In this document: positions 24,805 to 28,534 of the stretch, in pieces | How positions within the stretch are numbered: position 1 is the first letter of the stretch | Layout of the letters: each line of letters begins with the position of its first letter | Source of the DNA: an uncultured Clostridia bacterium | Lineage (GTDB): Bacteria > Bacillota > Clostridia > TANB77 > CAG-508 | NCBI GenBank assembly: GCA_934133175.1 | Contig: CAKPAX010000021.1 | Location: 1-28,534, forward strand | Length of the DNA: 28,534 bases | Direction: 5' to 3' | The notes under the pieces: generated by a model | What the model saw: the letters and a program-made list of their open reading frames with translations, nothing else | Databases searched by the model: none | Told to the model about the DNA's origin: nothing | Made by a program: the position numbers and the translations under genes

Positions 24805-24869
24805 GAACAAAGACGCGGACTTCAAAATGTTTTAATAAGTACAAAAGTTATTAATGTCCGCTTTTGTTC
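24805..24869. repeat. Nested inverted repeat
   Basis: Outer arms 24805-24820 and 24856-24869 pair as GAACAAA..GCGGAC with GTCCGC..TTTGTTC. An inner repeat TTAATAA / TTATTAA (24832-24838 with 24848-24854) sits in the loop. Together this forms a long stem with a second stem inside. Confidence 0.65.
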
Positions 24870-24875
24870 TTATTA

Positions 24876-24903
24876 TTGGAACTTTTTTTGAAAATACTAT
24901 AAT
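24876..24903 (+). promoter_or_regulatory. Candidate promoter 1 of the prepilin-like gene
   Basis: TTGGAA (24876-24881), 16-nt spacer, TATAAT (24898-24903). It would give a leader of about 260 nt. Confidence 0.5.
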
Positions 24904-24947
24904 AAAAAAAGTTAATAGTTAAATTTGTTTTTTCTTTGAAGAATGTA

Positions 24948-24976
24948 TTGCAAAATAAAAAATAATAGTATAAAAT
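24948..24976 (+). promoter_or_regulatory. Candidate promoter 2 of the prepilin-like gene
   Basis: TTGCAA (24948-24953), 17-nt spacer, TAAAAT (24971-24976), giving a leader of about 185 nt. Confidence 0.4.
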
Positions 24977-25168
24977 TTAAATACAAACTATTAAATAAAT
25001 AGTAGAACATTGAAAACTAAATACCTTTAGAAAAAATAGTATGAAATAAAAATGTTGATACTATTTATTAAATAGTAAAAAAGTATAAATAAAAAGAATT
25101 TAAAAATAAAAAATTGAACAAAATATATAAAGATAAAAACAAAGAAAAAATACGAAGGAGGAAAAAGT

Positions 25169-26188
25169 ATGCAAATAAAGCAAGCTAAAGGTATAACATT
25201 AATAGCGTTGGTAATAACAATAATAGTTCTTTTAATACTAGCAGGGGTAGCAATAAGTATGTTAACAGGAGAAAATGGAATATTAAAACAGGCAACAAGT
25301 GCAAAAGATACAACAGATAAGTCTGAGTTTGAGGAGCAAGTAAAATTAGCAGTAATGGCATCAAAAGTAAATGATGAAGGGGTAATAGATTTAACAATAT
25401 TAGAAGCAGAAATAGGAAAAATAAAAGGAACAGAAATAACAAAAAATGGAACAGAAAATAACTTACCATGGACAGTAAAAAAAGGAAGTTATGAAGTAAC
25501 AATAACAGCAGAAGGAGTTACAACAAATAAAACAGGAAAAGATGACAGTAAAAAAGATGAAAATAAAATAAAACCAGGAACAGAAATTTCATTAACATCA
25601 ACAAAAGGAACAACAGAAAAATTTTATGTATTATCATATGACGAAAGTACACAAAAAGCAAAAGCATTGGCAAAATGGAATTTAATGGTTGGAGCAATTT
25701 GCGATAGTAAAGGGAAAAAAACAGGCGATGTAGATACAAGTGCAGCTAATTATGGATTGCAAGACGAAACAATGAAAGGTTGGATTAGTGGACAAGAAAG
25801 AAAAGGAACAGTAGCATTTTCAAATTCATGGTATTTTAAAGATACATTTGCTAGTTATCCAGTAGACGAAAATGGAAAGTCATATGTATATGATAGTAAT
25901 TCAAATTTATATACATATGTAAACAAATATAAAGAATTATTAGGAAATACAGACAAAGTGAGTGAAGTAAGTTTAGCATCATATGAAGATATTAATGCAC
26001 TATGGTCAAATAAATCAAACTATGAATGGTTGTACAGTACATCTTTCTGGCTTGGGTCCGCTTATAGCTCTTCGAGCAGCGGCGTGTGGACTGTGAGATC
26101 GGACGGCTACTTCAGCAACCCCCAATACATCATGGGCATTTTTCAAGGGGTTCGCCCAGTTATAACTATCGATATGTCGAAAATCTAA
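25169..26188 (+). CDS. Prepilin-signal protein with C-terminal variable domain (candidate DGR target)
   Basis: A 339-aa protein. Residues 1-33 are a class III (prepilin) signal: basic leader, cleavage after G8 in KG|ITLIALVITIIVLLILAG, then a hydrophobic helix. Position +5 is Ala instead of the usual Glu. Residues about 34-130 are charged and low-complexity. Residues about 132-339 resemble the DUF6273/C-type-lectin-like domains of gut Firmicutes (FYVLSYDESTQKAKALAKWNL... FWLGSA...GVWTVRSDG...GVRPVI). The last part, 26045-26155 (residues 293-329), has 26 of 37 codons ending in G/C, many of the form NNC, in contrast to the rest of the gene. This is expected if the segment was written from a template by a diversity-generating retroelement. 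AGGAGG precedes ATG 25169. The product is probably a surface-anchored ligand-binding protein. Confidence 0.85.
   Translation: MQIKQAKGITLIALVITIIVLLILAGVAISMLTGENGILKQATSAKDTTDKSEFEEQVKLAVMASKVNDEGVIDLTILEAEIGKIKGTEITKNGTENNLPWTVKKGSYEVTITAEGVTTNKTGKDDSKKDENKIKPGTEISLTSTKGTTEKFYVLSYDESTQKAKALAKWNLMVGAICDSKGKKTGDVDTSAANYGLQDETMKGWISGQERKGTVAFSNSWYFKDTFASYPVDENGKSYVYDSNSNLYTYVNKYKELLGNTDKVSEVSLASYEDINALWSNKSNYEWLYSTSFWLGSAYSSSSSGVWTVRSDGYFSNPQYIMGIFQGVRPVITIDMSKI
26045..26155 (+). repeat. Candidate DGR variable region (VR) in the prepilin-like gene
   Basis: The 120 nt from 26041 contain 65 G/C by hand count, against 33 in the 120 nt before. Third positions are G/C in 26 of 37 codons. NNC codons such as AGC, TAC, TTC, AAC, CCC, ATC and GGC cluster at the positions between the conserved WLGS, GVW, SDG and GVRP motifs. 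That pattern matches mutated AAC codons of a template repeat. No template repeat is in this window. Confidence 0.6.
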
Positions 26189-26206
26189 AGAGGCTTTAGC
26201 CTCTTT
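26187..26206 (+). other. 8-bp/4-nt-loop hairpin after the variable region
   Basis: AAAGAGGC-TTTA-GCCTCTTT (26187-26194 with 26199-26206) starts inside the stop codon. It is followed by CTGGGAGC rather than a T-run, so it is a poor terminator. Short hairpins of 7-10 bp with 4-nt loops directly after the VR are a known cis element for mutagenic homing in DGRs. Confidence 0.6.
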
Positions 26207-26277
26207 CTGGGAGCAAGTTTTTGGAAAAAAAATAAAGTAGTTTTAAATAGAGTAATTGAATAAGAGTTACGAGTGCT

Positions 26278-26333
26278 AAAAAATAACTGTGTAAATTCAA
26301 AAAACAATTTTGAATGCACAGCTATTTTTTTTT
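26278..26333 (+). terminator. Intrinsic terminator downstream of the prepilin-like gene
   Basis: A long imperfect stem between 26278-26302 and 26308-26328 (AAAATA.CTGTG..ATTCAAAA with its complement), followed by nine T. Confidence 0.75.
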
Positions 26334-26349
26334 GCAAGAAAGGACTAAT

Positions 26350-26508
26350 ATGGAAAAAATAAAATTAATGGATTTTCAAAAAAGGAAGATAAAAAATTTT
26401 TATATAGCATTATACATAATGTCAATGGGATGTAGTTTTTTGACAACTTTGTTTGAAAAAATCAGACAACTTATTAAGAAAATGATTGAAAATAAGCCAA
26501 AAATATGA
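26350..26508 (+). CDS. Possible 52-aa protein overlapping a dispersed repeat
   Basis: ATG 26350 follows AAAGGA by 6 nt and opens a 52-aa frame ending TGA 26506-26508. The peptide is basic (KIKLMDFQKRKIKN) with a short hydrophobic centre (FYIALYIMSMGCSFLTTLF), so it could be membrane-associated. Residues about 25-33 are encoded by a diverged copy of the palindromic repeat found at 18714-18748. That may mean the frame is accidental and built from repeat sequence. The promoter for the next gene lies inside its 3' end. I cannot assign a function. Confidence 0.35.
   Translation: MEKIKLMDFQKRKIKNFYIALYIMSMGCSFLTTLFEKIRQLIKKMIENKPKI
26421..26447. repeat. Dispersed palindromic repeat, diverged copy
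   Basis: Shares the core order GTCAAT-GGGA-GTAGTTTTTTGACAAC with 18719-18746, with one base deleted in the spacer (no A before GGGA), C-to-T in GGGACG, and a degraded left arm (GTCAA pairs with TTGAC only). Confidence 0.65.
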
Positions 26509-26514
26509 TATTAT
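26486..26514 (+). promoter_or_regulatory. SigmaA promoter of the AAA-M41 gene
   Basis: TTGAAA (26486-26491), 17-nt spacer, TATTAT (26509-26514), the same boxes and spacing as the ABC-operon promoter at 2929. The leader is about 110 nt and includes the palindrome ACTATAAATATAGT (26583-26596). Confidence 0.6.
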
Positions 26515-26624
26515 GTATACATGTAACATTAAATAAAGAGAAAGGAGAAAAAATATAACTATAGCAACGAAGTAAATCAGCAACTATAAATATAGTACTT
26601 TATATAATAGAGGAGGGAATAGTT

Positions 26625-26636
26625 ATGTTACTATAA
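26625..26636 (+). other. Tripeptide leader ORF (Met-Leu-Leu) coupled to the AAA-M41 gene
   Basis: ATG TTA CTA TAA at 26625-26636 stands 8 nt after a strong AGGAGG (26611-26616). Its stop overlaps the main ATG as TAATG. The main ATG is 19 nt from the SD, too far for efficient direct initiation, so ribosomes probably start on this mini-ORF and restart. Confidence 0.55.
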
Positions 26637-28204
26637 TGCCAGTTGTATTAAACAATCAGAAGGTAAATTTACTGGTAGAAACCAAATATTTAAAAAGCAT
26701 TCTTAGGAAAGCGGAAAAAGAAGATAAAAGTGAAGCAGAGATTAACCTAATTATTAATGGGAATCAGAATCTTAAATTTAATATTAGTGTTAATAAACTT
26801 AAAATTCTGTTGCTGAAAACTGAAAATACGAACAATATCCCAGTATATTTAAGCAACTATATTGTAGATTTTACAAGTCAAATGGATTTTTATAAAAAGC
26901 ATCCTATTGTAGGACGAGATGATGAAATTAAAAAAATTTGGTTTTATTTATCTCAGAAATCTAAAAATAATGTTTTTCTTGTAGGAAATAAAGACGTAGG
27001 AAAAACAACAATTTGCTATGAAATAGCTCGGCAGATTGAAACTGGAGAGTGTCCAGTAAGCTTTTTTGCTAAAAGGATGATATTGTTAAGAACAGAAAAA
27101 ATTTTGTCAATAAAAAGAAACTGGAAATTAGAAAGAGTTGTAAAAAGCATACTGTTATATCTGGCCCAAAATGCTAATAATATAGTCTTGTATATAGATA
27201 AGGCGTTATATATGAGGGTTAATCCTTATTTGGCAGCAATACTTAATGAATGTATTATAAGATACAAAATTCCATTAATAACTACTTGTTCTGAAAATGA
27301 ATTTGAAAAAGTGTTTCAAGAGGATTTTTTGGTTGGAAAATATGTAAATAGAGTTTCTGTAAAAGAACCGGAAATTGAAGAAATTTTACCTATGGTAAAA
27401 AATCATGTAATAAAACTTGAAGTAGAAAATCAAATTAGTATATCAAGTGAAATGCTTAAATATGCTATATTTACAGCAAGTTTGACAAATTCAATTTCCA
27501 TGGAACCAGGAAACACTATAAATGTTCTCGACCGTACTTTTGTAGAAGCTAAACAAGATGGTAAGACAAAAATAGACAAAGAATGCATTCTTGCTTGTTA
27601 TGATTCTTATCTTAAATTATACAATAGCATAAGTAAAGAAGAAAAGAAGATAATTGCTTACCATGAAGTAGGACATTATATTGTTCAAAAAATGTGTAAA
27701 CATGTACAGAATGTAAAAATTGCATATGTTTCGATACTACCAATGATGGATTATCTTGGTGTAAACGCCACATATATTGTTCCTGGAAAGAATATGAATT
27801 ATACAAGAGAATATTTTATAGAAATGATATCAGTTTATTTAGCTGGAAGAATTTCAGAAAAATTGATTACTAACTCATATTCTTCTGGAGCTTGTAATGA
27901 TCTAGAAGTTGCCAATACACTTGCAGAAGAAATGCTTACTGTATATGGATTATCTGAATCTTCAAAGAATAGAAATTTTACTGCATATAATGGTTATTTG
28001 GTAAAAGATTATTTATTAAATGAACAGAACAAAGAAGAGATAAACGGTGAAATTTCCAAAATTCTTGAAGAAGCATATCAGCAAGCAGAAAAAGTGATTT
28101 TAGAAAATAGAGAACTTATTGACAACATTGTTGAGTGGCTTATGGAAGAAGAGGTTCTTACAGGTGAACAATTGGAAGAAATTGTAGAAGCATATAAAAA
28201 ATAA
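26636..28204 (+). CDS. ClpA/B-like AAA domain fused to FtsH-type M41 metallopeptidase
   Basis: A 522-aa protein. Residues about 1-80 are an uncharacterised N-domain. Residues about 85-300 resemble the first AAA module of ClpA/ClpB (HPIVGRDDEIKKIWFYLSQKSKNN), with Walker A GNKDVGKT (117-124). Walker B is IVLYIDK (183-189), with Lys where the catalytic Glu is expected, so ATP hydrolysis may be weak or lost. Residues about 325-520 are an M41 peptidase with zinc motif HEVGH (H343, E344, H347) and the third ligand Asp in SSGACNDLEVAN (D422), as in FtsH. The FtsH membrane helices and SRH-type AAA module are missing, so this is a soluble protein. It is likely a regulated protease; the target is unknown. 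ATG 26636 is translated by coupling to a tripeptide ORF. Occasional CGG/CGT codons suggest acquisition. Confidence 0.85.
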   Translation: MPVVLNNQKVNLLVETKYLKSILRKAEKEDKSEAEINLIINGNQNLKFNISVNKLKILLLKTENTNNIPVYLSNYIVDFTSQMDFYKKHPIVGRDDEIKKIWFYLSQKSKNNVFLVGNKDVGKTTICYEIARQIETGECPVSFFAKRMILLRTEKILSIKRNWKLERVVKSILLYLAQNANNIVLYIDKALYMRVNPYLAAILNECIIRYKIPLITTCSENEFEKVFQEDFLVGKYVNRVSVKEPEIEEILPMVKNHVIKLEVENQISISSEMLKYAIFTASLTNSISMEPGNTINVLDRTFVEAKQDGKTKIDKECILACYDSYLKLYNSISKEEKKIIAYHEVGHYIVQKMCKHVQNVKIAYVSILPMMDYLGVNATYIVPGKNMNYTREYFIEMISVYLAGRISEKLITNSYSSGACNDLEVANTLAEEMLTVYGLSESSKNRNFTAYNGYLVKDYLLNEQNKEEINGEISKILEEAYQQAEKVILENRELIDNIVEWLMEEEVLTGEQLEEIVEAYKK

Positions 28205-28215
28205 AATCCTTTCTC

Positions 28216-28276
28216 GTAGATAAGAATATATACTTGTCTACAATAAGCAGATTCTGTAAAAAGAATCTGCTTATTT
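28216..28276 (+). terminator. Tandem hairpins after the AAA-M41 gene
   Basis: The first stem is 9 bp (28216-28224 with 28233-28241, one G-T pair). The second is a perfect 13 bp (28242-28254 with 28263-28275), 8-nt loop, followed by TCTTATATTT. The T-run is poor, but the position after the stop fits termination. Confidence 0.55.
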
Positions 28277-28306
28277 CTTATATTTGGATAAAATAGTAAA
28301 ATTATC

Positions 28307-28335
28307 TAGACAACACAAAAAAAATATGATAATAT
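28307..28335 (+). promoter_or_regulatory. Possible promoter for the tRNA-Leu locus
   Basis: TAGACA (28307-28312), 17-nt spacer, TAATAT (28330-28335); GATAAT at 28328 is an alternative -10. It precedes the duplicated tRNA 5' end. Confidence 0.3.
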
Positions 28336-28360
28336 ATAAATCGTTAATAGTTCATAAGAT

Positions 28361-28430
28361 ATGCCGATGTGGCGGAATTTGCTGAGACTGTTAGAACTTT
28401 GTTCGTTACAGTGTCAGTATATGTAGCCAA
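28361..28430 (+). pseudogene. tRNA-Leu 5' fragment (partial duplication)
   Basis: The first 19 nt equal the 5' end of the tRNA-Leu at 28461 (acceptor strand and half of the D arm), and 4 more flanking bases are shared upstream (28357-28379 equals 28455-28477). After that no anticodon arm, T arm or 3' acceptor is recognisable, though an imperfect stem (ACTGT..GAAC with GTTC..ACAGT) follows. It cannot be a functional tRNA. Confidence 0.6.
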
Positions 28431-28460
28431 TTGATATTGTATAAAGATTATTATAGATAT

Positions 28461-28534
28461 GCCGATGTGGCGGAATTGGTAGACGCACACGACTCAAAAT
28501 CGTGCGGGAAACCATGTGGGTTCGAGTCCCACCA
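28461..28534 (+). tRNA. tRNA-Leu(CAA), 3' end outside window
   Basis: Class II tRNA. Acceptor strand is GCCGATG and the D arm is GCG..CGC with the AATTGGTAGA loop. The anticodon stem CACGA/TCGTG closes loop CTCAAAA (anticodon CAA, reads UUG). A short variable arm follows, then T arm GTGGG-TTCGAGT-CCCAC. The window ends two bases into the 3' acceptor strand (CA of the expected CATCGGC), so about 5 nt plus the CCA end lie beyond it. Confidence 0.95.

Larger units (their letters stand above)
24706..25168. other. 463-nt intergenic region with stem-loops, two promoters and a leader
   Basis: No coding sequence is evident. The left half (24725-24869) is a run of three strong inverted repeats with locally higher GC. 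The middle carries two candidate promoters (24876-24903 and 24948-24976). The right part is a leader of about 190 nt with short palindromes (24988-25004 and 25034-25066) and a TTGAAAACTAAATA motif resembling rRNA-leader boxA, before the prepilin-like gene. Confidence 0.7.

Noticed and set aside
24720..24872. CRISPR array in the hairpin cluster
   Set aside because: The stem-loops are different sequences without regular direct repeats or spacers, and no cas gene is present.
26603..26608. TATAAT upstream of the AAA-M41 gene
   Set aside because: It is 3 nt from the SD, so transcripts would lack the ribosome binding site; the promoter at 26486-26514 is better.
25169..28204. Complete DGR cassette in the window
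   Set aside because: No reverse transcriptase (YxDD-type) or accessory avd gene is encoded and no second copy of the variable block was found by eye, so only the target is claimed.

Overview
This is a very AT-rich segment from a low-GC Gram-positive, spore-forming anaerobe, most likely an uncultured gut-type member of the Clostridia. The evidence is the rpsM-rpsK-rpsD-rpoA-rplQ order, strong AGGAGG ribosome binding sites, overwhelming A/T at codon third positions, AGA as the usual Arg codon, a sporulation regulator (spoVT) with a sigmaG-like promoter, a sortase, an NodB-type deacetylase and NAD-dependent DNA ligase. Genus and species cannot be assigned from the sequence.

Layout. 1-2912: 3' end of the ribosomal/alpha operon, ended by a hairpin terminator. 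2913-6990: an ABC exporter (ATPase plus a large FtsX-type permease with a coiled coil). The permease is split by a one-base +1 frameshift near 5761. 7076-8214: a small membrane-anchored protein convergent with a NodB deacetylase. 8285-13295: recD2, comFC (apparently starting at AUA) and a KAP-type P-loop NTPase. 13309-15118: spoVT and a convergent HopA1-like gene sharing a 25-bp bidirectional terminator. 15145-18700: a four-gene acyltransferase/GT8/GT8/acyltransferase operon. 18757-21027: a C-terminally short alanyl-tRNA synthetase and a HIT protein. 21060-24154: sortase, ligA and a small unknown gene.

24141-28534 looks accessory. It holds a small unknown protein with atypical CGG codons, a cluster of strong stem-loops, and a prepilin-signal protein. 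The last 40 or so codons of that protein switch from about 27% to about 54% GC, are full of NNC codons, and are followed by an 8-bp/4-nt-loop hairpin. This is the signature expected of a diversity-generating retroelement (DGR) variable region. Next come a possible 52-aa ORF carrying a diverged copy of a dispersed palindrome and a ClpA/B-like AAA domain fused to an FtsH-type M41 peptidase. The window ends inside a tRNA-Leu(CAA) gene whose 5' end is duplicated 98 nt upstream, compatible with a recombination scar.

The most interesting objects are the candidate DGR target pilin-like protein (no reverse transcriptase or template repeat lies in this window), the AAA-M41 fusion with a non-canonical Walker B and a tripeptide leader ORF, the frameshifted ABC permease, and the AUA-start comFC. 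All family calls are from reading motifs by eye; no search was run.
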